A stretch of 64,000 bases of DNA from assembly GCA_964604165.1 (NCBI GenBank), contig CAZRYF010000001.1:1-64000 (forward strand), in the 5' to 3' direction. Shown here piece by piece: positions 36,084 through 44,482 of the stretch (positions within the stretch are counted from its first letter, which is position 1; every line of letters starts with the position of its first letter). Origin of the DNA: JAYZDK01 sp964604165. Lineage in GTDB: Bacteria > Myxococcota_A > UBA796 > CAJQPC01. Made by a program: the position numbers and the translations under genes. Below the pieces are notes generated by a model. The model was not told the DNA's origin. It saw only the letters and a program-made list of their open reading frames with translations, and did not search any database.

Positions 36084-37212
36084 ATGACCCAAGATGAGAT
36101 CCAGCAGCGCCTGCGAGCCCTTGAGAACCGGGTGAACGCCCTTCGGGGGCATCTTTGACGTCGAGGGAAAGCAGGGCCAGCTGCAGGAGATTGAAGAGAA
36201 GTCCGCGGACCCGGACTTCTGGACCGATTCGGATGCAGCCCAGCGCGTCATGCGGGAGAAGGGGGCGCTGGAGCGTACGGTGAAGGGATGGCAGGACCTG
36301 GCCTCCGCCACTGAGGATGGGCTCGCCTTGTTGGAGCTGGCCGGGGAGTCCGAGGGATCCGAGAAGGAGTCCCTTCTGGCCGAGGCCCGGGGCATCCTGG
36401 GCGCCGGCGAGAAGAGCTGCGGTTCCTTGGAGACCCAGCGCCTCCTGGGGCAGGAGGGGGACGACTCGTCGGCGATTCTGGAGATCAACTCCGGCGCGGG
36501 AGGCACGGACGCATCGGACTGGGCGGAGATGCTCAAGCGCATGTACGTGCGGTGGGCGGAGCGCAACGGATTCAAGGCCAAGGTGGTGGATGAGCAGGCC
36601 CATGACGAGGCCGGCATCAAGTCCTGCACGCTCTCCATCGACGGCCCTTTTGCCTATGGCTACCTGAAGGCGGAGATCGGCGTGCACCGCCTGGTGCGCA
36701 TCTCCCCCTTTGATGCGAATGCACGGCGCCACACGGCGTTTGCTTCCGTGGGGGCCTATCCGGACATCGATGACTCCATCGAGGTGGACATCAACCCGTC
36801 GGACTTGCGGGTTGACACCTTCCGGGCCTCCGGCGCCGGCGGGCAGCATGTCAACACCACAGACTCAGCAGTACGCATCACCCACGGGCCCACGAACATC
36901 GTGGTCTCCTGCCAGAACGAGCGAAGCCAGCACAAGAACAAGGCCACGGCCATGAAGATGCTTCGGTCGCGCTTGTACCAGCACGAGCTTGAAAGGCGCC
37001 AGGCCGAGTTTGATGCAACCCGGGGGGACCAGAAACGCATCGAGTGGGGGAGCCAGATTCGGTCCTACGTACTGCAGCCCTATCGCCTGGTGAAGGACAC
37101 CCGCACGGGCTTGGAAATGGGCGATGTGGACCGGTTTCTGGATGGGGACATCCAGGGGTTCATGGAGGGGTGGCTGGCCCACCGGGCGGGGGAGCTGGAT
37201 CGGGAGGCGTAG
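36084..37212 (+). CDS. prfB: peptide chain release factor 2, with programmed +1 frameshift
   Basis: 375 residues after frameshifting: 24 codons from ATG 36084, then 351 in the +1 frame. GGAGGT lies just upstream of the ATG. The GGQ motif is in ASGAGGQHVNTTDSA, and the codon-recognition motif reads S-P-F (ISPFDANARR), as expected for RF2, which reads UGA and UAA. The reading frame stops at TGA 36156-36158. Translation must slip there, so RF2 represses its own synthesis. lysS lies 1.1 kb downstream, echoing the E. coli prfB-lysS order. Confidence 0.96.
36144..36159 (+). promoter_or_regulatory. prfB programmed +1 frameshift site
   Basis: An internal Shine-Dalgarno-like CGGGGG lies three bases (CAT) before the slippery CTT-TGA-C. 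This matches the E. coli arrangement. Pausing at the in-frame TGA when RF2 is low favours slipping of the Leu-tRNA by one base into GAC-GTC. Confidence 0.93.
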
Positions 37213-37224
37213 GGGCGGGGCTTT

Positions 37225-37288
37225 GCCGTCTTCACGGCTCGCCGTCTTCACGGCTCGCCGTCTTCACGGCTCGCCGTCTTCACGGCTT
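37225..37288 (+). repeat. four tandem 16-base hairpin repeats
   Basis: GCCGTCTTCACGGCTC is repeated four times without spacing (the last copy ends TT). Each copy can fold by itself as GCCGT-CTTC-ACGGC, with a stable-type CTTC tetraloop. It starts 13 bases after the prfB stop, so the transcript would carry four consecutive mini-hairpins. Confidence 0.9.
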
Positions 37289-37390
37289 GCTGCGCCCGTG
37301 TTGGCGCCACCATCGCGGTTTGCCACCGTCCTCCACCGCTCCGATGACGGTGAGGATTTCAGCCGCCTTGAATCGCCTGTTCTTGGCGAT

Positions 37391-37546
37391 GGGCGGTCTG
37401 AACTGGGTGTTCGCAGTTTGCGATAGGGCACTTCGGACCGCTGGGCGGTCTGAACCAGGTGTTCGGGCGGTGCGATCGGGCACTTCGGACCGCTGGGCGG
37501 TCTGAACTAGGTGGTCGCAAGTTGCGATAGGGGACTTCGGTCCGTT
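37391..37546 (+). repeat. three tandem 52-base repeats
   Basis: Units at 37391-37442, 37443-37494 and 37495-37546 begin GGGCGGTCTGAAC. The first two end ACTTCGGACCGCT; the third ends ACTTCGGTCCGTT. The first two junctions form GACCGC-TGG-GCGGTC hairpins. No open frame is conserved across units. The rest of 37213-37655 shows only an isolated TTGACT at 37604 without a convincing -10. Confidence 0.9.
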
Positions 37547-37655
37547 CTCTGGCAGGCCCGCGCCAATCGGGTCGCCAGGAGCTCCGGCGGAGCAGTGTGG
37601 GTCTTGACTGTCCCTCGGGCGCGCATTCTGGTCTGTAGAGTGTTACCGCAACCGC

Positions 37656-38270
37656 ATGTGGCTCTTTCTGCTGGGTCTCGGGTGCAGTGACGACTCCCCT
37701 GCGGAGGATGCGCCCTCCATTGAAGGGTCCGTCGTGACCTCGGACTCAAGCGCCCTGGTGTTCGGAGTGCGGGCCTTCGGAGCCGTGGCGGGCGACCGCG
37801 GTGGGTTCTACGTGGCCTCCACGGAGGATGCGACCTGCGACGACGTGGTGGCCTACCTGGGCACCACGCCGGTAGACCCCGCCTCGGTGCATGCCCCCGG
37901 GCATTGCAACTTGAGCTTGAGCACGGACCTTGTCGACGACAGCATTGCCTTTGGTGCCGACGAGAACTTCCTCACCGGATTCTGGAGTCTGTCCTGTGCC
38001 ATGGGGGAGGGGGAATTCGCCTGGGAGGAGCGGGACAACGGCTATGCGGACTACTTCTGGACGGGGCAGTCCTGGACGGGCGTTCCCACGGACCACGAGA
38101 CCCAGGTAGAGCCCGGGGATTCCGGCGGCTGGACCCTCACCGTGGACATGCGCACCTGGGACGGAGACTACGACCAACAAGGGGGCGTGCCGGCGACCGG
38201 CGAGGTGACAGGATCAGTCCAGGTGGAGCCATGTGAGGGACTGGTGGGAGGGGTGTTGCTGCCGGGTTAG
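37656..38270 (+). CDS. lipoprotein of unknown function
   Basis: 204 residues. A very short hydrophobic start (WLFLLGLGC) serves as signal peptide and lipobox, with Cys10 lipidated. The mature part is Asp/Gly/Ser-rich, with beta character and four further cysteines. It ends GVLLPG. No family recognised. It follows the repeat region and precedes lysS by 48 bases. Confidence 0.65.
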   Translation: MWLFLLGLGCSDDSPAEDAPSIEGSVVTSDSSALVFGVRAFGAVAGDRGGFYVASTEDATCDDVVAYLGTTPVDPASVHAPGHCNLSLSTDLVDDSIAFGADENFLTGFWSLSCAMGEGEFAWEERDNGYADYFWTGQSWTGVPTDHETQVEPGDSGGWTLTVDMRTWDGDYDQQGGVPATGEVTGSVQVEPCEGLVGGVLLPG

Positions 38271-38318
38271 GACGGGGCCGCCCCGGGCCGTTTGCCCGGA
38301 CTCCAGCGGAAGGCCCTC

Positions 38319-39824
38319 ATGTTTGAATTCGACCCCGCACGCCTTGAGAAGCTCGCCCTGCTGCGCGAGATGGGGATTCCGCCCTATCCCAACGGCCTGG
38401 AGGTCAAGAACACCCTGGCCGAGGTGGCTGCAGCCGGGGGCGAGCGAGACGGGGAGGACCTGGAGGCGGACCCCACGGAGTTCACGGTGGCTGGGCGCTT
38501 GCGGTTCAAGAACGAGATGGGGAAGGCCGGTTTTGCCCGCCTCCAGGACCAGTCCGGCCGCCTTCAGATCTACGTGCGCAAGAACGTGGTGGGCGAGGAG
38601 GACTTCGCCGCCTGGAAGAAGCTGGACCTGGGGGACTGGGTGTGGGTGCAAGGCACCATGATGCGCACCCGGACCGGCGAGCTGACCTTGAAGGCCACGT
38701 CCCTGCGGCTGTACGCCAAGTGCATTGAGTCCCTGCCGGACAAGCACCACGGCTTCACGGATCCCGAATCCAGGCAGCGCATGCGGTACCTGGACCTGGT
38801 CATGAACGACGCCACCCGGGACACCTTCCTGGCCCGGTCCCGTATTGTCCGGGAGATCCGCACCTTCTTTGACTCCCGGGGCTACACCGAGGTGGAGACC
38901 CCCATGATGCAGGTCATCCCGGGGGGAGCGGCGGCCCGTCCGTTTGTGACCCACCACAACGCCCTGGACCTGGAGCTGTACCTGCGCGTCGCCCCTGAGC
39001 TGTACCTGAAGCGGCTGGTGGTGGGCGGCATCGAGCGCGTCTACGAGATCAACCGGAACTTCCGGAACGAGGGCCTCTCCACCCAGCACAATCCCGAGTT
39101 CACCATGCTCGAGTTCTACTGTGCCCATGCCACCTACCTGGACCTGATGGACCTGACCGAGGAGTTGGTCTCGGGCCTCGCACAGAGCGTCGGGGGCTCC
39201 ACGACCCTTCCCTACGGCGAGCTGGTTCTGGACTTTGCCAGCCCGTGGCGCCGGGCCCGCATGGAGGACCTGGTGGCGGAAGCGGCCGGGGTCGATGACC
39301 CCTGGGATGTGGAGGCGCTGCAAGGTGCCTGGAGGGACCGCAACCCGGACGCAGAGGATCTTCCCGACACCCCGGGAGGGCTGTTTGAGATCTGGTTCGA
39401 TGCCCACGTCGAGCCCAACCTGGTGCACCCGACCTTTGTGACCCACTTCCCCACGGAGATCAGCCCCTTGTCCCGCAAGAACGACGCGGACCCGAGGGTG
39501 GTGGACCGCTTTGAGCTGTTTGTCGCCGGCCGGGAGATCGCGAACGCCTTCTCCGAGCTGAATGATCCGGTGGACCAGGCCGGGCGGTTTGCGGCCCAGG
39601 CGGAGGCCAAGGCGGCCGGAGACGACGAGGCCATGTTCTTTGATGCGGACTACGTCAAGGCCCTGTCCTACGGCATGCCGCCCACCGCCGGCGAGGGAAT
39701 CGGAATCGATCGCCTGGTGATGTTGCTCACCAACCAGCAGAGCATTCGAGACGTGATCCTGTTTCCCACCCTGCGCCCCCAGCAGGGCGCCGACAGCGAC
39801 GGGAGCGAGCCGGGCCCCGCCTAG
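38319..39824 (+). CDS. lysS: lysyl-tRNA synthetase, class II
   Basis: 501 residues. An OB-fold anticodon-binding domain (about 55-160) precedes the catalytic core. Motif 2 is RNFRNEGLSTQHNPEFTMLE and motif 3 is GEGIGIDRLVMLLT. It charges tRNA-Lys. ATG 38319 follows GGAAGG and gives the expected N-terminus MFEFDPARLEKL. Confidence 0.95.
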   Translation: MFEFDPARLEKLALLREMGIPPYPNGLEVKNTLAEVAAAGGERDGEDLEADPTEFTVAGRLRFKNEMGKAGFARLQDQSGRLQIYVRKNVVGEEDFAAWKKLDLGDWVWVQGTMMRTRTGELTLKATSLRLYAKCIESLPDKHHGFTDPESRQRMRYLDLVMNDATRDTFLARSRIVREIRTFFDSRGYTEVETPMMQVIPGGAAARPFVTHHNALDLELYLRVAPELYLKRLVVGGIERVYEINRNFRNEGLSTQHNPEFTMLEFYCAHATYLDLMDLTEELVSGLAQSVGGSTTLPYGELVLDFASPWRRARMEDLVAEAAGVDDPWDVEALQGAWRDRNPDAEDLPDTPGGLFEIWFDAHVEPNLVHPTFVTHFPTEISPLSRKNDADPRVVDRFELFVAGREIANAFSELNDPVDQAGRFAAQAEAKAAGDDEAMFFDADYVKALSYGMPPTAGEGIGIDRLVMLLTNQQSIRDVILFPTLRPQQGADSDGSEPGPA

Positions 39825-39841
39825 GGGTTGTGCTCGCCTCC

Positions 39842-41107
39842 ATGCGCTTCGCCCTCCAGATCGCGATCAGCCACCTGCGCTCCAAGCGCCGGGAGGCCGG
39901 GGTCTCCGGGATTACCTTGATCTCCATTCTGGGGGTGACCATCGGGGTGGCGGCCCTGGTGGTGGTGCTGTCGGTCATGGCGGGGTTCGAGGTGGACCTT
40001 CGGGAGAAGATCCTGGGGTCCAACGCACACGTGGTGGTCCTCTCCTACGCCGGGGCGACGGAAGACTACGAGGCGCTCGCGGAGACCATCTCCCAGATGG
40101 ACGGGGTCGAGGGGGTCCACCCGTTCACCTACTCGGAGATGATGATCAAGTCTCCCTATGGCGCCAGCGGCGTCATCTTCAAGGGAATCTCCCCGGGCCG
40201 GGTGGGGGAGGTGCTGGACCTGGCGGACAACCTGGAGCACGGTCCGGCGGGGGAGCCGGCCACCCGGGAGGATCAGCAGGCCATCCTGGAGGCGCTGCAT
40301 TCGGAGGATGACGATCCAGGCATCATCATCGGTCGGGAGCTCTCGGAAGATTTGCGTGTGTACGTGGGGGACCCGGTGCACATCATCAATCCCGTGGGAA
40401 GTACCGTCGGACCCATGGGCACCCAGGTTCCGGACATTGCCCGCTACCGGGTGCGGGGGATCTTCTACTCGGGCATGTACGAGTACGACACCAAGTGGAC
40501 CTATGTGGACCTACGGGATGCGCAGCAGCTCCTGAAGCTGGGGGATGCAGCTACCGGGGTGGAGGTCACGGTTTCCGATGTCTACGACGTGGAGGCGGTG
40601 GCGGATCGCATCGATGAGGGTCTCTCCTATCGGTACGAGGTGCGGCACTGGAAGAACCTGAACCGCAACCTTTTCGACGCCCTGAAGCTGGAGAAGGTGG
40701 TCATGGGGTTGATTCTGTCGCTGATTGTGGCGGTGGCCTCCTTGAACATCGCCGGCACCCTGATTCTCCTGGTGCTCACGAAGGGCAGGGAGATCGCGAT
40801 TCTCCGGGCCATGGGGGCGACCCGTCGGCAGGTGCGGGCGGTCTTTATCCTCGAGGGCACCATCATCGGGATTGTGGGGGCGGGGATCGGCACCTGCTTG
40901 GGCCTGGCCGGTGCCCTGGGGCTCAAGAAGTATGGCTGGCCCCTGGATACGGATGTGTACTACCTGGACTCACTGCCCGTGGTGATTGATCCCGCCATGG
41001 TGATGTGGGTGGGACTTTGTGCTCTTGGCATTTGCTTCGCCGCGACCCTCTACCCGGCGACCCGGGCGGCGGAGCTCGATCCGGTGGCTGGTCTTCGGTA
41101 TGAGTGA
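39842..41107 (+). CDS. lolC: lipoprotein-releasing system permease (LolC/LolE family)
   Basis: 421 residues with one N-terminal and three C-terminal transmembrane helices around a large periplasmic domain, the LolC/E layout. The hallmark LTKGREIAILRAMGATRRQ follows the second helix. With LolD it extracts lipoproteins from the inner membrane for delivery to the outer membrane. Only one permease gene is present, as in LolF-type or homodimeric systems. ATG 39842 gives the usual start; GTG 39830 is possible. Confidence 0.9.
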   Translation: MRFALQIAISHLRSKRREAGVSGITLISILGVTIGVAALVVVLSVMAGFEVDLREKILGSNAHVVVLSYAGATEDYEALAETISQMDGVEGVHPFTYSEMMIKSPYGASGVIFKGISPGRVGEVLDLADNLEHGPAGEPATREDQQAILEALHSEDDDPGIIIGRELSEDLRVYVGDPVHIINPVGSTVGPMGTQVPDIARYRVRGIFYSGMYEYDTKWTYVDLRDAQQLLKLGDAATGVEVTVSDVYDVEAVADRIDEGLSYRYEVRHWKNLNRNLFDALKLEKVVMGLILSLIVAVASLNIAGTLILLVLTKGREIAILRAMGATRRQVRAVFILEGTIIGIVGAGIGTCLGLAGALGLKKYGWPLDTDVYYLDSLPVVIDPAMVMWVGLCALGICFAATLYPATRAAELDPVAGLRYE

Positions 41108-41789
41108 CGCAAGCGGCCTGTCCATCTCCGTGCAGAATCTCTGCCGGTCCTACATCAAGAGCGGGCGGGAGATCCCCGTGCTTTCTGGACTGGACTTGGA
41201 GGTCGCCCCAGGAGAGCGGATCGCCATTCTGGGGCCGTCTGGTTCCGGGAAGTCCACGTTGCTTCACACCCTTGGGACCCTGGAGAGACCCACATCGGGG
41301 CGGGTGCTCCTCGGGGGACAGGATGTGGGGGCCATCCCCGGGACAGCGGTGGATGATCTTCGCAACCGCTCGATTGGGTTTGTGTTTCAGTTTCACCACT
41401 TGCTTCCTGAGCAGTCGGCCCTGAACAATGTCGCCATGCCTCTCTTCATTCGAGGGGAAGAGAAGGGTGCGGCCCGGGTTGTGGCGTCCAGGCTCCTGGC
41501 CCAGGTGGGGCTCGCGGATCGGGAGAGCCACCTGCCCGGGGAGCTGTCCGGGGGGGAACAACAGCGGGTCGCCATCGCCCGGGCCATGGTGGCCAGGCCG
41601 GGGCTTCTCCTGGCAGATGAGCCCACCGGCAACTTGGATCCCAAGACCGCAGCCGGTGTGTTGGACCAGTTTCTGGGCCTCCACGAGGAAATGGGCGCCA
41701 CGTTGGTGGTCGTCACCCATTCCCGCGACCTCGCAGCGCGTTTCCCGCGACGCCTCCGCGTGGTACATGGCCGCCTGGAGGAAGCGTGA
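41100..41789 (+). CDS. lolD: lipoprotein-releasing ABC ATPase LolD
   Basis: 229 residues. Walker A is GPSGSGKST (45-53), the ABC signature ELSGGEQQR and Walker B LLLADEPTGNLD. The FQFHHLLPEQSALNNVAMP stretch is typical of LolD. It overlaps the end of lolC by eight bases. Confidence 0.94.
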   Translation: MSDASGLSISVQNLCRSYIKSGREIPVLSGLDLEVAPGERIAILGPSGSGKSTLLHTLGTLERPTSGRVLLGGQDVGAIPGTAVDDLRNRSIGFVFQFHHLLPEQSALNNVAMPLFIRGEEKGAARVVASRLLAQVGLADRESHLPGELSGGEQQRVAIARAMVARPGLLLADEPTGNLDPKTAAGVLDQFLGLHEEMGATLVVVTHSRDLAARFPRRLRVVHGRLEEA

Positions 41790-44480
41790 AAGGAGCCTTG
41801 TGGTTGCTCTGTGTCTTTTCGGCGCCTTCCTTCGGTCAGGAGGCGGCCGAGATTCCGAGCGCGGAGCNNNNNNNNNNNNNNNNNNNNNNNNNNNNNNNNN
41901 NNNNNNNNNNNNNNNNNNNNNNNNNNNNNNNNNNNNNNNNNNNNNNNNNNNNNNNNNNNNNNNNNNNCTGTCGAGCCCGCGAGCGCGGAGCCTGTCGAGC
42001 CCGCGAGCGCGGAGCCTGTCGAGCCCGCGAGCGCGGAGCCTGTCGAAACTGTCGAGGTATTGCCTCCCCCTTTTCGCTGGTCCATTCCGAGTGGCACCGT
42101 GACTCTGGTGCGCGTGGAGGGGATTCGCCGCATTGAGGAGGCCGCCGTTCTGTCCTCGGTGCAGCTGGGGACGGGGGATCACCTCTCCGAGGAGGCTATC
42201 CGCCGGGACATTGAAGCGGTCTACCGTACGGGCTTCTTTCGGGACGTCCAGGTGGACCTCGCCGCATCCGACACAGACGACGGCTTCGTGCTGACCTTTC
42301 TTGTGCAAGAGAACCCGGCCATTCGCTCGGTGCTGTTGGAGGGCCAGAAGAAGGTCGATGAGGAGGACATTCGCGAGGTCATGGATCTGGCCGCCTTCGC
42401 CGTGCTCAACGAGTCGGAAGTGGCCGTCAACCAACAACGAATTCGCGACCTCTACCTGGAAAAGGGGTACTTTCTGGCCGAGGTGGAGCCTGAGATCGAG
42501 GACGTGGGGGACGACCTCGTGGAGCTGGTCTTCAAGATCACGGAGAACCGAAAGGTCATCGTGCAGTCCGTGGACATCACGGGCAATGAAACCGTGGCGG
42601 ATCGCAAGGTGCTCCGTTTCATGGCCACCCGACCCGGGGGCTGGGCGCCTTGGTTGACCGGTGCCGGGACCTTTCGCCAGGAGGACCTGGACAACGACGT
42701 CTACATCGTCCGTTCGGTCTTCCTGGAGGAAGGCTTTGTGGATGTCAAGGTGGATGAGCCCAAGGTCTACCTGTCCCCGGACAAGCGCTACATCTACATC
42801 ACCATTCATGTGGACGAGGGCACCCAGTACAACCTGGGCGCTATTTCCGCGCAGGGGGACTGGGTTCCCGAGGAGGGTCTCACCGAGGAAGCGGTGATGG
42901 CGATTGTGCACGGCGCCAGCGTGGACGAGGTCCGGGATGAGACGGGCGAGGACCGGCTCACCTGGATGGAGCGCGCCTTTGGGACCGGTGCTGAGACCGT
43001 CAACCTGGTGGAAGGGGAGACCTTTCAGCTCACGACCGTGCAGATGGTCATGCAGACCATCACGGATCTCTATGGCACGGAAGGCTACGCCTTTGCGAAT
43101 GTGGTGCCTCTCACGGAGACCCACGCGGACACCCAAACGGTTGATCTGACCTTCGACATCACCCGGGGACAGAAGATGTCCATCGGGCGCATCCATATCA
43201 GCGGAAACGATCCCACCTGGGACCAGGTGATCCGCCGGGAGATCCCGGTCATGGAGGGTTCCATCTACGACGGGGGGGCGCTGAAGGATGCCCGGGCACG
43301 CTTGGAGCGCCTCGGCTTTTTCGAGGAGGTGCGCATCACAACCCCCCGTGCTGCGGACCCTTCCACCCTGGATGTGCAGGTGGATGTGGTGGAGCAACCC
43401 ACGGGATCGTTCTCCGTCGGGGCTGGGCTGTCGTCCTACGAGAACTTCATGTTCACGGGAAACATCTCCAAGAACAACTTCCTGGGCCTCGGCTACGTCA
43501 TGAGCGCCGCCATCAACTGGTCCTCCATTCGCCAACAGGGAAACCTCTCCTTTGCGGACCCCCACTTCCTGGACTCCAAGTGGACCGTGAAGCTCGATGC
43601 CTACTCCATCGAGCAGGAATACCTGGGGGCTGTTTCCACAGAGCAGTACACCCGGGGCGGTGGCCTTGCGGTGGGGCGCTACCTCGACGCTCGGGAGGAC
43701 CTGCGCCTGACGGTGAACTACACCCTGGAGGATGTGGGGCTGACGTCGATCACCCCCTACCAGGAGCACCTGCTCGGAGGCCAGCTCTACCGAAACGGTT
43801 TGACCTCCTCGGCTGGCCTGAACTTGTACCTGGACAAGCGGAACAACCGCATCAAGCCCACCCGGGGAATGTTTGTGTCCCTCTCCTCGACCCTGTCCGG
43901 TGGGCTTCCCCTCCCCAGCGGCGAGCTGGCGCCCTTTCTTGGGGGTGAGTTCAACTTGTGGGAGAGCAAGGCAAACCTGCGCCTCTACCGGCCTCTGACC
44001 GAAAAGGAGCGGGTGATCTTCCGGCTCAACTCCACCCTGGGCCAGATTCAGTCCACGGATGGATCGGTGGTTCCCTATGTGCACCGATACCGGGCTGGCG
44101 GCATCAACTCAATCCGGGGCTACAACTGGTACAGCCTGGGGCCCAGCCTGCGCTCGTTGGGCACCGAGGATCCGACCCGCCCCGACGACCGCATGATCAT
44201 CGGCGGTACCGAGACGTGGATCAACAACGTCGAGCTGGAGGTTCCCATTGTCGAGGCGGCGGGGATCTCGGGCGTGGTGTTCTTTGATGCGGGGAACGCC
44301 TTTGGCGATCCCTGGGGGCAGGGCCACGTCAACTTTGCCGATATGCGCTTCTCCTATGGCGCTGGACTCCGCTGGTTCTCGCCGATTGGGCCTTTGCGAT
44401 TCGAGCTCGGGTTTCCGGTGAACCCCTACCCGGACGAGAAGGACAAGGTCTTCGACTTTTCCATCGGTTCCTTCTTTTAG
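41786..44480 (+). CDS. bamA: outer-membrane assembly factor BamA, with a scaffold gap near the N-terminus
   Basis: GTG 41786 (overlapping the lolD stop) begins a signal peptide (KGALWLLCVFSAPSFGQ) and an Ala/Glu/Pro segment that enters the 100-N gap. After the gap a VEPASAEP repeat leads to about four or five POTRA domains and a C-terminal barrel. The barrel has the conserved RGY motif (SIRGYNWYS), the GTETW strand and a terminal Phe. It inserts beta-barrel proteins into the outer membrane. Frames before and after the gap disagree only because 100 is not a multiple of three; joining the flanks directly restores one frame. The periodic Pro/Ala/Glu linker before POTRA1 is unusual for BamA. Confidence 0.93.
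41868..41967. other. assembly gap of exactly 100 N
   Basis: The length is a placeholder. Both edges are in the 24-base repeat encoding VEPASAEP, so the gap most likely hides more copies that could not be assembled. Confidence 0.97.
41968..42041 (+). repeat. 24-base tandem repeats encoding VEPASAEP (visible part)
   Basis: Three near-identical copies follow the gap, and the base pattern just before the gap (CCGAGCGCGGAGC) is part of the same unit. The protein is extended by a regular Pro/Ala/Glu linker. Confidence 0.9.
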
Positions 44481-44482
44481 CC

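Noticed and set aside
37391..37546. CRISPR array
   Set aside because: Units are contiguous 52-mers with partly conserved centres, not identical repeats separated by unique spacers, and no cas genes are near.
41786..42136. BamA as a true frameshift or as two genes
   Set aside because: The frame difference comes from the arbitrary 100-N gap; joining the flanks directly gives one frame.
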